From an uncultured SAR86 cluster bacterium (lineage in GTDB: Bacteria; Pseudomonadota; Gammaproteobacteria; Magnimaribacterales; D2472), in assembly GCA_902631785.1 (NCBI GenBank), contig CACOZT010000001.1:382741-446740 (forward strand): a stretch of DNA of 64,000 nucleotides. Reading direction: 5' to 3'. Numbering within the stretch: position 1 is the first letter of the stretch; each line of letters starts with the position of its first letter. Under the pieces are notes generated by a model. The model was given only the letters and a program-made list of their open reading frames with translations, was not told the DNA's origin and did no database searches. Shown in pieces: positions 10,711 to 21,009 of the stretch. The position numbers were made by a program, and so were the translations under genes.

Positions 10711-11667
10711 TTGTTAACACCAGACCTAATTAAAAATAATCTAAATATAAAAGATAATGTTTTTGTAGCTTATAGCGGTGGACCAGATTCGTCCGTATTG
10801 CTTGATCTTTGCGTAAAATTGAGAGAAATAAGCAAAATTAATTTATCTGCTATTCATGTAAATCATAACCTTTCTAAAAAAAGCATCGACTGGGAAAAAC
10901 ACTGCATTGATGTCTGTAAAAAATTGAGCGTAAATTTAGTAATTGAATCAGCTGAGATTTCTTCGGATGGTGGAGGCCTTGAATCTGCGGCAAGAAAAGC
11001 TAGATATAAAATATTTAAAAATATTTTAAAAGAAAATGATCAAATTTTACTTGGACATCATAGCGATGATGTCGCAGAAACTATTTTTATGAGGATATTA
11101 AGAGGAACTGGATTAGAGGGCATTGACGGGCCTAAAGATAAAAGAGATTTAGGACTAGGTAGACTCATAAGACCGTTAATAAAAGTATCCAAGAGAGAAA
11201 TAATGGATTATATAGATGATAATGACTTAAGTTTTATTAATGATGATTCAAATAAGGATATAAAGTTCGATAGGAATTTTATTAGACATAAAATATTTCC
11301 ATTGCTCGAAGATAGGTGGAAAGAATTTCCTGCTAGAGTAAATTCATTGTCAAGGATATCAAAAGAGAGAAACAAAAATTATAAAAATTTGGTTTATGAG
11401 AAATTTGATAACCTTATTGGAAATGAAATTAATCTTAAAGAGTTAAAAAAAATTCCTAAGTCTTTAGCATATGATGTTATAAGATACTCTATAAAGGAAT
11501 GTAATATAGCTATTCCTAACAGTAAGATAATGCAAGAAATATATAAAACTTTTGTTGACTCAAACCCTGGTCCAAAGTCTCTTGTAACATGGTCAAGATC
11601 TGATGGAGAAGATCCTGCTGGCATGATCATTTATAAAGAGGGTAGTTTAATAATTTCTGAAAGATAA
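10711..11667 (+). CDS. tilS: tRNA(Ile)-lysidine synthase TilS (TTG start)
   Basis: 'YSGGPDSSVLLDL' PP-loop, 'LGHHSDDVAETIFMRILRGTGLEG'. Confidence 0.95.
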   Translation: MLTPDLIKNNLNIKDNVFVAYSGGPDSSVLLDLCVKLREISKINLSAIHVNHNLSKKSIDWEKHCIDVCKKLSVNLVIESAEISSDGGGLESAARKARYKIFKNILKENDQILLGHHSDDVAETIFMRILRGTGLEGIDGPKDKRDLGLGRLIRPLIKVSKREIMDYIDDNDLSFINDDSNKDIKFDRNFIRHKIFPLLEDRWKEFPARVNSLSRISKERNKNYKNLVYEKFDNLIGNEINLKELKKIPKSLAYDVIRYSIKECNIAIPNSKIMQEIYKTFVDSNPGPKSLVTWSRSDGEDPAGMIIYKEGSLIISER

Positions 11668-11679
11668 GAGGATATTTAA

Positions 11680-12453
11680 ATGAATCTAGAAACAATTAAT
11701 GTAGAAAAAAATGAAAAAGTTGCAGTTATTAAATTGAACAGGCCTGAGCTACTAAATGCGGTCAATGAACAGTTAGTTTGGGATTTTCAAGAAGCTACAG
11801 AAGATGTCAAAAATGATGAGTCAATTAGAGTTGTAATTATAACTGGCTCAGGAAGAGGATTTTCTGCCGGAGCAGATTTGAGTGAAAGAAAAGCAAGCTG
11901 GAAAGGCTCTAAAGATGCTCTTCTAAGAGGATATAAACCATTCTTTGAAAATATTGTAAGCATGCCAAAACCCGTTATTGGAGCTATAGCCGGGCCAGCA
12001 GCTGGTATTGGTGCCGCCATAGCAATGTCATGTGATCTGAGAGTTATGTCTGATGATAGTTATATTCTCTCAGTATTTAGTAATATCGCTTTAGTTCCTG
12101 ACGGAGGCCTATCTTGGTATTTACCGAAATTTATGGGTTTTGCAAAAGCATATGAACATGCAATTGAGGCAAAAAAAATATCAGCTGAAGATTGTTTAAA
12201 GTATGGAATTGCAAATAAGGTGGTATCTAGGGATGAGCTTGAAACAATAACTTTAGAATGGGCACATAAGCTTTCAAAGAGATCATCTCAATCTTTGAAT
12301 CATACAAAAAAATTAATGAGAGAATCTCTAGAAGTTGGTTATTGGAATACTTTTCAAAATGAGGCAGAAATCCAAAATGAATTAACTGTAAGCGACCAAA
12401 ATAGGGAAGCTGTAAAAGCATTTCTTGAAAAGAGAGAACCTAATTTCGATTAG
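11680..12453 (+). CDS. Enoyl-CoA hydratase/isomerase family protein
   Basis: 'GRGFSAGADL', 'GPAAGIGAAIAMSCDLRVMSDD' crotonase motifs. Confidence 0.9.
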   Translation: MNLETINVEKNEKVAVIKLNRPELLNAVNEQLVWDFQEATEDVKNDESIRVVIITGSGRGFSAGADLSERKASWKGSKDALLRGYKPFFENIVSMPKPVIGAIAGPAAGIGAAIAMSCDLRVMSDDSYILSVFSNIALVPDGGLSWYLPKFMGFAKAYEHAIEAKKISAEDCLKYGIANKVVSRDELETITLEWAHKLSKRSSQSLNHTKKLMRESLEVGYWNTFQNEAEIQNELTVSDQNREAVKAFLEKREPNFD

Positions 12454-14108
12454 TTTTCTAATAACTTACTTAAGCCAACAATAATTGCATCAAAAGAAGC
12501 TCTGGTGGTGTTTGGATGTATTCCAACCCCCCAAAATGTTTTACCGTCCTTCTCAAGCTCTATATAAGCTGCTGCTTTGGCATCAGACCCTGAGGAAATA
12601 GCTGTTTGGTGATAATCAGCAACTTTTATTTCAACTCCAATTTTTTCAGAGAGACCATTTACAAATGAATCAATTGGACCATTACCAGAACCTTGAATTA
12701 TTGTTTCCTCATTATTCATATTCATTGTAAGTTCGAGTTTATGAAGATCATCTTTTGATGATGATGAATGCTTTATATAGGAATAATTGTTAACAGGTTG
12801 TAAATATTTTTCTTCAAAGATATCCCATATTTGAGAACTACTGATTTCTTTTCCAGAATCGTCTGCTAGTTTTTGTATTTTTTGACTCAGGCTAATCTGA
12901 AGTCTTCTAGGTAAAGAGACACCATGGTCCTTTTCTAATAAAAATGCAACACCCCCTTTACCAGACTGAGAATTAATTCTAACCACTGCTTCATAGTTTC
13001 TTCCTAGATCAGCTGGATCAATTGGAAGATAAGGCACTTCCCATTTTGGGTCATTAGATTTCTTGATAGCTTGAAAACCCTTTTTTATTGCATCTTGATG
13101 GGAGCCTGAGAAGGCTGTAAAAACAAGATCACCTGCATATGGATGCCTTGGATGGACGGGCAATTGATTGCAATATTCAACTTCTCTCATAACTGAATTA
13201 ATATTAGAAAAATCTAAATTTGGCTCGATACCTTGAGTGAGCATATTCAAGGCAATTGTCACTATATCAACATTACCTGTTCTTTCTCCATTCCCAAATA
13301 GAGTTCCTTCAACTCTATCTGCGCCAGCCATAAGTCCAAACTCAGAAGCCGCAACCGCTGTCCCTCTATCATTGTGAGGATGTAAACTAAGACATATATC
13401 ATTTCTATTTTTTAAATTTTTACACATCCATTCAATCTGATCTCCATAAATATTCGGAGTTGACATCTCAACGGTTGCAGGAAGATTTATGATAATTTTA
13501 TTATTTGAGACAGGCTTTAAAATTTCTACAACTTCATCGCAAACTTCTCTTGCATATTCTAGCTCTGTTCCAGTAAAACTTTCTGGAGAGTACTCAAATG
13601 TCCATTCGGTATCAGAATTTTCAAGTGCTAATTTTTTTATTAGTTTGGCTGCATCAGTAGCTATTTTTTTTACACCATCCATATCTTGATTAAAAACAAC
13701 TTTTCTTTGGAGCGTAGATGTTGAATTATAAAAATGAATAATACCTTTAGAAGCACCTTCAAGAGATTGAAAAGTTTTAATAATTAATTCTTCTCTTGCT
13801 TGAGTCAGGACTTGAATATTAACATCTGATGGGATTTTTTTGTTTTCAATTAAATCTCTAACAAAATCATAGTCAGTCTTAGAGGCTGATGGGAATCCAA
13901 CTTCTATCTCTTTAAAACCAAGCTTACATAGCAAGCTGAACATTCTATTTTTTCTTTCAGAACCCATAGGTTCAATAAGAGCCTGATTGCCATCTCTAAG
14001 ATCAACTGAACACCATTTAGGTGCTTTTTTGATTAGTTTGCTTGGCCATTCACGATTATCCAAATCGACTGGTTTATAAGCAGAGTATTTATCTGTAGGG
14101 TTATCCAT
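12450..14108 (-). CDS. leuA: 2-isopropylmalate synthase (LeuA)
   Basis: 'APKWCSVDLRDGNQALIEPM', 'SLHPHNDRGTAVAASE', C-terminal LeuA dimerisation domain; 552 aa. Confidence 0.95.
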   Translation of the reverse strand: MDNPTDKYSAYKPVDLDNREWPSKLIKKAPKWCSVDLRDGNQALIEPMGSERKNRMFSLLCKLGFKEIEVGFPSASKTDYDFVRDLIENKKIPSDVNIQVLTQAREELIIKTFQSLEGASKGIIHFYNSTSTLQRKVVFNQDMDGVKKIATDAAKLIKKLALENSDTEWTFEYSPESFTGTELEYAREVCDEVVEILKPVSNNKIIINLPATVEMSTPNIYGDQIEWMCKNLKNRNDICLSLHPHNDRGTAVAASEFGLMAGADRVEGTLFGNGERTGNVDIVTIALNMLTQGIEPNLDFSNINSVMREVEYCNQLPVHPRHPYAGDLVFTAFSGSHQDAIKKGFQAIKKSNDPKWEVPYLPIDPADLGRNYEAVVRINSQSGKGGVAFLLEKDHGVSLPRRLQISLSQKIQKLADDSGKEISSSQIWDIFEEKYLQPVNNYSYIKHSSSSKDDLHKLELTMNMNNEETIIQGSGNGPIDSFVNGLSEKIGVEIKVADYHQTAISSGSDAKAAAYIELEKDGKTFWGVGIHPNTTRASFDAIIVGLSKLLEN

Positions 14109-14130
14109 TCTTTATAAAGTTAATGTTATT

Positions 14131-14580
14131 ATGTTATTTATGCTCACTCCAGAAATAAAAACTAATCTTATATTAAAAGAGATTGGCATCAAAAGATATT
14201 CGTTAAGATCTCAGGATAAACAATCTAATCAAAAAAGCTTACATTTTTATAAAAAGGGGCACATTCTAGCATTACTTGATAAGCCTTATGAAAATTTTGT
14301 AAGTGAACAAAGAGATTTATTGTGTGCAATATTTAGCTCAACAGAAATCGATACTGGCGAAGAAATTTTTCAAACAATAAAGTACTCATCCAGAAATGAC
14401 CTTAATAATGAATTCAAAAATATGAATGATATTAAAATGATCATTAATTTTGGTAACAATTCATGTAATTTTGATTTTGAACACGAACAAGTTGACTCTC
14501 CAAAGCTAAGCTTATTGCTTGCCAATAAAGATTTAAAAAAAGAGTTGTGGATTAAGATCAAAAATAAATTAAATATATAG
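14131..14580 (+). CDS. holD: Probable DNA polymerase III psi subunit (HolD-like)
   Basis: N-term 'ILKEIGIKRYSLRS' resembles E. coli HolD 'QLQQLGITQWSLRR'; C-term 'DSPKLSLLLANKDLKKELWIKI' resembles 'ASPALTDLRANPTARAALWQQI'; directly upstream of rimI as in E. coli. Start may be the ATG at 14140. Confidence 0.65.
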   Translation: MLFMLTPEIKTNLILKEIGIKRYSLRSQDKQSNQKSLHFYKKGHILALLDKPYENFVSEQRDLLCAIFSSTEIDTGEEIFQTIKYSSRNDLNNEFKNMNDIKMIINFGNNSCNFDFEHEQVDSPKLSLLLANKDLKKELWIKIKNKLNI

Positions 14581-14586
14581 TTAATC

Positions 14587-15024
14587 ATGCTAAAAATTTC
14601 TTTGATGGATCAATCTGATTTAGAAAACGCCTATAAAATTGAAAAAGAGGTAAATCCGACACCATGGTCAAAAAACAATTTTTTTTCTTCATTTGAAGTA
14701 GGTCACAATTCTCTAATTTGCAAAGATAATAAAAATTTAATCGGATTTGCAATTTTCTCTCTTGTCAAAAAAGAAAGTCATCTTTTAAACATAGCAGTCA
14801 CAAAAAGCTGGCACAGAAAGGGCGCAGGAAGCTTGCTAATGGATACTGTAATCAAACAATCAAAAGTACTCGGAGCAAAAAAAATTTTTTTAGAAGTAAG
14901 GTCAAAAAATTTAGATGCAATTTCCTTTTATAAAAAATATAAATTCCTTCAAGACGCTATTAGAGTAAATTATTACGGTGGAGACAACCCAGATGATGCA
15001 GTTTTGATGAGTTTAGATATTTAA
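14587..15024 (+). CDS. rimI: Ribosomal protein S18-alanine N-acetyltransferase RimI
   Basis: GNAT fold 'NIAVTKSWHRKGAGSLLMD', 'LEVRSKNLDAISFYKKYKF'; downstream of holD-like gene. Confidence 0.88.
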   Translation: MLKISLMDQSDLENAYKIEKEVNPTPWSKNNFFSSFEVGHNSLICKDNKNLIGFAIFSLVKKESHLLNIAVTKSWHRKGAGSLLMDTVIKQSKVLGAKKIFLEVRSKNLDAISFYKKYKFLQDAIRVNYYGGDNPDDAVLMSLDI

Positions 15025-15025
15025 T

Positions 15026-15505
15026 CTATAGATTTTCCTTTATGCTTTTTTCAATTTCTCTTGCCTCAACTTGAGGACCAAAACGCTCTATTACTTGTCC
15101 GTTCCTGTTTACAAGGAATTTTGTAAAGTTCCATTTGATTTGAGAAGTTCCAGCTATACCTGATTTTTGTTTCTTTAAGAACTTAAAAAAAGGATCAGCT
15201 TTTGCACCGTTAACATTAATCTTATTCATAATTTTGAAACTAATTCCGTAGTTCGTGTCACAAAAATTTTTTATATCTATGTTTGTTCCTGGCTCTTGAA
15301 ATGCAAATTGATTGCATGGGAATCCAAGTATCTCAAACCCGTTATCTTTATATTTTTTATAGATTTTCTCTAAACCACTATATTGATAGGTTAGACCACA
15401 GTAACTAGCGACATTTACTATTAAAACGATCTTATTCATGTAATCAGATAATGGAATATCCTTGAGTTCAGCATCTTTGACTGAAAAATTGTAAATAGTT
15501 TCCAT
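15026..15505 (-). CDS. Glutathione peroxidase family protein (Cys type)
   Basis: 'NVASYCGLTYQYSGLEKIY', 'GFPCNQFAFQEPG', 'IKWNFTKFLV'. Confidence 0.93.
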   Translation of the reverse strand: METIYNFSVKDAELKDIPLSDYMNKIVLIVNVASYCGLTYQYSGLEKIYKKYKDNGFEILGFPCNQFAFQEPGTNIDIKNFCDTNYGISFKIMNKINVNGAKADPFFKFLKKQKSGIAGTSQIKWNFTKFLVNRNGQVIERFGPQVEAREIEKSIKENL

Positions 15506-15570
15506 AATTTTTTAATGTGTGTGCAAAAATTATTGGATATTATATATGTAATAAATTAATTTTTTAACCA

Positions 15571-16032
15571 GTGAAAAATAATATCAAATATTCATGGAAG
15601 ACATTCAAAGAATTATCTATTGATGATTTATATGCAATTCTTCACTTAAGACAAAAAGTTTTTGTAATGGAACAAGACTGTCCATATATTGATGCAGATT
15701 TTTCAGATCAAGATGCTTTTCATTTAGTTGGATACGACGAAAAAAATACATTAATCGCATATTTAAGAGCCTTTCCACCAAATATAAAATATGAAGGTGC
15801 TTCAATGGGAAGAATTGTTGTGGAGGAAGGCATGAGAAACAAATCAATAGGAAAAGAGATAACAAATATTGGAGTTAGTTTTTTAAGAGAAAACTATCCT
15901 GATCACGAGATTATTATTTCTGCACAACATAGACTGCAAAAATTTTATGAAAAATTAGGATTTATTGCTCGTGGAGAAGTTTATCTTGAAGATGATATAG
16001 ATCACATACAAATGTTTATCTCAGCTAATTAA
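15571..16032 (+). CDS. ElaA-like GNAT N-acetyltransferase (GTG start)
   Basis: 'LHLRQKVFVMEQDCPYIDAD', 'MGRIVVEEGMRNKSIGKEI' match ElaA-type GNATs. Confidence 0.85.
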   Translation: MKNNIKYSWKTFKELSIDDLYAILHLRQKVFVMEQDCPYIDADFSDQDAFHLVGYDEKNTLIAYLRAFPPNIKYEGASMGRIVVEEGMRNKSIGKEITNIGVSFLRENYPDHEIIISAQHRLQKFYEKLGFIARGEVYLEDDIDHIQMFISAN

Positions 16033-18244
16033 TTATCCTTTCATTAAATAATATAGAATTGATTTCTTCAGTAATGAAGGGAGCAAATGGATGCGCAACT
16101 TGAAGAATTTCTTTAAGTAGCGGTCTTAAATTAGATGTTTCGCCAGTTTTCTTGCATTGTTCAATGTAGATGTCACAAAATTTATTCCAAAAGAATTCAT
16201 ATATTTCATTTACAGCAAAATCTAACCTGTAATCTTCAATATTTTTGTTTATTTGTTTTTTAGTTTTATTAAATTCGTTATATATCCATTCATCGTTTTC
16301 GTTATTAGCTTTAAATATATCTCTTTCATTTGGATATCCGTCTATAAATCTTGCTGCATTCCACATTTTGGTGCAAAAATTTCTAAATCCTTTAAGTCTA
16401 CCAAATTCAAAACTAATGTCTTTGGTGTGGGTAGCCAAAGAGAAGAATGTCATTCTTAATGCATCTGTGCCATAAGACTCAATTCCGTTAGGAAATTGTT
16501 TTTTGGTTTTTCTCTCAATTTTTTCAGCAATACCTTCTTGCATTAAATTTGACGTTCTTTTTGTTACAAGGTCTTCTATCGATATACCATATATCAAGTC
16601 AATTGGGTCAATAATATTTCCTTTTGACTTTGACATTTTTTGACCATTTTCATCTCTAATAAGACCAGTAACATATACATCTTTGAAGGGTATCTTTCCT
16701 GTAAATTCAATGCTCATCATTATCATTCTTGCTACCCAGAAAAATATTATGTCAAAACCTGTTACCAGAAGAGATGTTGGAAAGTGATCATTAAAATCTT
16801 CTGTTTTTTCTGGCCAACCAAGAGATCCAAATGGCCAAAGACTTGATGAGAACCATGTATCTAAAACATCCTCGTCTTGTTGAAGTTTTATTTTTCCAAG
16901 TTTGTAATAATTTCTAACATCTTTTTCATTTTCACCAACGTAAATATTTCCATTATCATCATACCAGGCTGGAATTCTGTGACCCCACCATATCTGGCGA
17001 CTTATGCACCAGTCTTCAATATTATCCATCCAATTAAAGTACGTTTTCACCCAATTATTTGGATGAAATTTAATGTTCCCATTTTTAACTTCCATATTTG
17101 CTTTTTCTGCCATTTCAGAAGTCTTTACGTACCATTGGTAACTCAATCTTGGTTCGATTACTATATTTGATCTCTCACCTCTTGGAATACTTACGTCATA
17201 ATCTTCTTCTTTTACAAGAAGTTCTAACTCAGATAATTCTTTTATAACTAGTTTTCTAACTTTAAATCTATCTAAATTTTCAAATAATTTTGGTACATTA
17301 TTATTTGTCCATGCATCTTCATTAAAAATATTAATTGGTTCAAAATCATCAATACTTTTTGATGTGTGAACCATATTATCTTTTTCGTGCAAACAATATT
17401 TTTTGCCTATTTCATAGTCATTAAAATCATGAGCGGGCGTTATTTTTAAACAACCAGTCCCAAATTCCATATCTACATACTCATCACCTATAATTGGCAA
17501 TTTCCTATTTACAAAAGGCAGGAGGGCATATTTACCAATAAGCTTTTTGTATCTTTCATCATTTGGATTTACTGCGATAGCCATGTCACCAAAAAGCGTT
17601 TCAGGTCTTGTTGTTGCTACTGTAATAAATGCATCAGAATCATCTATAGGATATTTTATATGCCATATGGTTCCTTTTTTTTCTTGTCTTACAACCTCAA
17701 GATCAGATACAGCGGTTTTAAGTGATGGGTCCCAATTTACTAATCTATATCCTCTATATATTTTTTTATTTCTGTATAAATCAACGAATGCTTTGTTAAC
17801 AGCCAAAGAGAATTTCTCATCAAGAGTAAACCTATATTTGTTCCAATCTACAGTTGAACCCAATCTTTTAATTTGGGATTGTATTTTATCTTCTGAAAAA
17901 TCTTTCCATTTCCATACTTCTTTAAGAAATTTTTCTCTGCCAAGATCCTTCCTATCAATATTTTTTTTAGAAAGATTATTTTCAACAACCATCTGTGTTG
18001 CTATGCCTGCATGATCAGTTCCGACTTGCCAATGAGATTTTTTTCCTGACATATGATTATATCTGGTATAGAAATCCATAATCGCGTATTGAAAACTGTG
18101 ACCCATATGGAGAGTCCCAGTTACATTTGGTGGAGGGATTACCTGTGAAAAAGATTCCTTTGAATCTTGATTGCTTATGACTTCATTTGACCAAATTTCA
18201 ACCCACTTCTCCTCAACTTCTGTAGGGTTGTAACGTTTGTCCAT
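16025..18244 (-). CDS. valS: Valyl-tRNA synthetase, short form lacking the C-terminal region
   Basis: 'PPNVTGTLHMGHSFQ' (HIGH), 'GQKMSKSKGN' (KMSKS), 'QVGTDHAGIATQ'. ORF ends just after 'HPFAPFITEEIN'. Confidence 0.95.
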   Translation of the reverse strand: MDKRYNPTEVEEKWVEIWSNEVISNQDSKESFSQVIPPPNVTGTLHMGHSFQYAIMDFYTRYNHMSGKKSHWQVGTDHAGIATQMVVENNLSKKNIDRKDLGREKFLKEVWKWKDFSEDKIQSQIKRLGSTVDWNKYRFTLDEKFSLAVNKAFVDLYRNKKIYRGYRLVNWDPSLKTAVSDLEVVRQEKKGTIWHIKYPIDDSDAFITVATTRPETLFGDMAIAVNPNDERYKKLIGKYALLPFVNRKLPIIGDEYVDMEFGTGCLKITPAHDFNDYEIGKKYCLHEKDNMVHTSKSIDDFEPINIFNEDAWTNNNVPKLFENLDRFKVRKLVIKELSELELLVKEEDYDVSIPRGERSNIVIEPRLSYQWYVKTSEMAEKANMEVKNGNIKFHPNNWVKTYFNWMDNIEDWCISRQIWWGHRIPAWYDDNGNIYVGENEKDVRNYYKLGKIKLQQDEDVLDTWFSSSLWPFGSLGWPEKTEDFNDHFPTSLLVTGFDIIFFWVARMIMMSIEFTGKIPFKDVYVTGLIRDENGQKMSKSKGNIIDPIDLIYGISIEDLVTKRTSNLMQEGIAEKIERKTKKQFPNGIESYGTDALRMTFFSLATHTKDISFEFGRLKGFRNFCTKMWNAARFIDGYPNERDIFKANNENDEWIYNEFNKTKKQINKNIEDYRLDFAVNEIYEFFWNKFCDIYIEQCKKTGETSNLRPLLKEILQVAHPFAPFITEEINSILFNERIIN

Positions 18245-18254
18245 TACTTTAATG

Positions 18255-19802
18255 CTATTTTAGTTTTTTATTTAATATTAGGTCACAAATCAAAGGAACA
18301 GGTCTACCAGTGCCGCCTTTTGGCGAGCTCGACCATGCAGATGCTGCGATGTCCATGTGTGCCCATTTATATTCTTCAGCAAATTTTGATAAAAATGCAG
18401 CAGCATGAATTGTTCCAGCTTCTCGTCCACCACCGATATTTGCCAAGTCAGCAAAATTAGTTTTCGTGCATGATTTATACTCATTCCATAAAGGTAATTG
18501 CCACGCTCTGTCACCAGTCTCCTCGCCTGATTCAATAATCCTATCAGCTAAAAACTGATCATTTGCCATTACTCCACTTGCATGACTTCCTAAAGCAATT
18601 ACAACAGCTCCTGTGAGCGTTGCCATATCAATTACATAGGATGGTTTATATCGTCCAACATATGTAAGCGCATCTGCTAAAACCAATCTTCCTTCAGCGT
18701 CAGTATTTAAAATTTCGATTGTTTGACCTGACATTGAAGTAACAACATCTCCTGGTTTTGTTGCTCTTGCTGACGGCATATTTTCTGCACATGCCATAAT
18801 ACCAACTACATTTACGTCAGCCTTAATTCTTGCTAGAGAGCACATAACACCAAAAACAGTTCCTGCGCCACACATATCCCATTTCATTTCATCCATACCT
18901 GAACTTGGCTTTAAAGAAATTCCACCTGTATCAAAAGTAATACCTTTTCCAACAAGCGCCACAGGTTTCTCATTTTTTTTACCACCGTTATACTCGATGA
19001 TAATCATGCGAGGAGGTTCATCACTTCCTTTTGATACACTTAAGTAAGAACCCATTTTTAATCTAGCAAGATCTTTTTCATTAAGTGTTTTCACTTTTAA
19101 TCCTGAATAATTTTTAACAGTATTTTTAACAATTTTTTCTATAAGTTTTGGAGTTGCATGATTTGCTGGTAAATCACCAAGATGCTTAGCAGTATTTACT
19201 CCTTCACCAACAGAGAATCCTCTAGCTATTGCATTTTTAGCTTTTTTTGTATCAGATGCTGATAACTTTGACGTAACTATAGATACATTTTTTAGTGAGG
19301 CCTGACTTGAAATAATATCTTTACCAATTTTTTCAGTTTTTGCAGTTTTATTTTTTGTTGTTGAAAAAATATATGCTCCAGATTCAATAGACCTTGATAT
19401 TGTCTCTAGGAACCAAAATCTATCTTTACCTTTTGGATAATTTTGACCATCAAGAATTGCAAGATTTTTGCATCCAATTGAATTCGCAATTTTTGCAATA
19501 TATTTGTATTTGTTTAACCATAGGTATATGTCGTCTTTTTCATTGAGATCGTTTATCAAAAGGATTTTTTTTGCTTTGACTCCATTTAAAGATGAAATAA
19601 AATGATTTTGATTGGTGGGGCTAATCGAATCTTTGATGGATCTGGAGATGTAACCATTAGATTTTTTATCTAATTCTTTATATTCAGATGACGCCATCAC
19701 TTTTTTATTGACTGGAATCACAAGTAATTCAGTCGATAGATTAGACAAAACTCCATTGTTAACATTTTTTAAAGTTATATTGTTCAAAACTTTATATGTC
19801 AT
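18255..19802 (-). CDS. pepA: Leucyl aminopeptidase (M17)
   Basis: 'VGKGITFDTGGISLKP', 'NTDAEGRLVLADALTY' signatures; divergent from lptF as in other gammaproteobacteria. Confidence 0.96.
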   Translation of the reverse strand: MTYKVLNNITLKNVNNGVLSNLSTELLVIPVNKKVMASSEYKELDKKSNGYISRSIKDSISPTNQNHFISSLNGVKAKKILLINDLNEKDDIYLWLNKYKYIAKIANSIGCKNLAILDGQNYPKGKDRFWFLETISRSIESGAYIFSTTKNKTAKTEKIGKDIISSQASLKNVSIVTSKLSASDTKKAKNAIARGFSVGEGVNTAKHLGDLPANHATPKLIEKIVKNTVKNYSGLKVKTLNEKDLARLKMGSYLSVSKGSDEPPRMIIIEYNGGKKNEKPVALVGKGITFDTGGISLKPSSGMDEMKWDMCGAGTVFGVMCSLARIKADVNVVGIMACAENMPSARATKPGDVVTSMSGQTIEILNTDAEGRLVLADALTYVGRYKPSYVIDMATLTGAVVIALGSHASGVMANDQFLADRIIESGEETGDRAWQLPLWNEYKSCTKTNFADLANIGGGREAGTIHAAAFLSKFAEEYKWAHMDIAASAWSSSPKGGTGRPVPLICDLILNKKLK

Positions 19803-19836
19803 TTTAATATCTCCTTTTTAATTCAATACTGGTAAG

Positions 19837-21009
19837 ATGTTTATTGTAATGCATCAGAGTTCGCAAGGCATATATAAAAAGAATATTCTTTTAAAAAGCT
19901 TAAATTTTGAAGTTCTGCTGTCTACGATTGGAGTTCTTTTAATTTTCTTCTTTTTAGTTGTCAGTTCAAGGTTTGTCGGTTACTTTGAACAAGCATCTGA
20001 GGGTCTTATTGATCCAAGTCTTGTCTTCAAAGTAGTTTTTCTTAGGTTCCCAGACTTTATAACTTTATTGTTACCGTTATCTTTTTTTCTTGGTGTCATT
20101 ATTACAGTTAGCAGATTATATTCTGATAGAGAAATTTTTGGATATCTTGCAGGAGGTCTTTCTGAGAATGACCTTGTGAAATATTTATTCCCACAGGCGA
20201 TGCTATTCTTTTTAATAACATTATCACTAAGTATTTTCTTAGCGCCTTATACGAAAGAATTATCTAAAGAAATTCTGTCTTTGGACACAATCCAAGAGCA
20301 GTTTGAATCAGTTCGCCAAAAGGAACTATTTTCTTTTAATGAAAATGATGGGTTTATTCATGTAGAAAATAAAGAGAATAATATTCTAGATGAAGTAATT
20401 ATTTTTATTCAAAATGATGAGTATTCATCCTTGATAATCGCAGAAAATCTTATACATGAAGATCTGTCATCAAAAACTAACTTAGACTTCAAAGACGGAG
20501 TCTTATATCAGGATATTTTTAACCAAAATTCATCATTTGTTTCATATTTTGGTGAGTTATCCGTACCTATTAATAATTCTAAAAATACTATTTCTGGATT
20601 GTCCTTAAGTAAATTATTTGATTTTTCAATCAAGTCTTCTAAATCACAAACTCAATGGAATTTATCCATTCCGCTGACAATTTTTGTTCTTTTAATCTAC
20701 GCTGTAAATTTTTCAAAAGTTGAGCCTCGTCAAGGAAGATTTTCTGTCTTAGTTCCTTCTATTTTTATATACATACTATATTTAAGCTTATTAATTCTTG
20801 CTAGGGATTCATTTGATGAGGGATCTATAGCTTCACAAAATTATATTTGGTATGTACATCTGATATTTTTGTTATTTGCTATTTTCCTACTTTTTAGAAA
20901 AAACTTTAATATTAGCATTCGAAATTTTTTTATTTACTTTAATAACAACTTCATAAGAGTATTTGTATCTTTAGTAATATTTTTAATTTTCCTTTGGGTA
21001 TTAGGATGA
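19837..21009 (+). CDS. lptF: LPS export ABC transporter permease LptF
   Basis: YjgP/YjgQ family topology; divergent from pepA, followed by lptG. Confidence 0.92.
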   Translation: MFIVMHQSSQGIYKKNILLKSLNFEVLLSTIGVLLIFFFLVVSSRFVGYFEQASEGLIDPSLVFKVVFLRFPDFITLLLPLSFFLGVIITVSRLYSDREIFGYLAGGLSENDLVKYLFPQAMLFFLITLSLSIFLAPYTKELSKEILSLDTIQEQFESVRQKELFSFNENDGFIHVENKENNILDEVIIFIQNDEYSSLIIAENLIHEDLSSKTNLDFKDGVLYQDIFNQNSSFVSYFGELSVPINNSKNTISGLSLSKLFDFSIKSSKSQTQWNLSIPLTIFVLLIYAVNFSKVEPRQGRFSVLVPSIFIYILYLSLLILARDSFDEGSIASQNYIWYVHLIFLLFAIFLLFRKNFNISIRNFFIYFNNNFIRVFVSLVIFLIFLWVLG

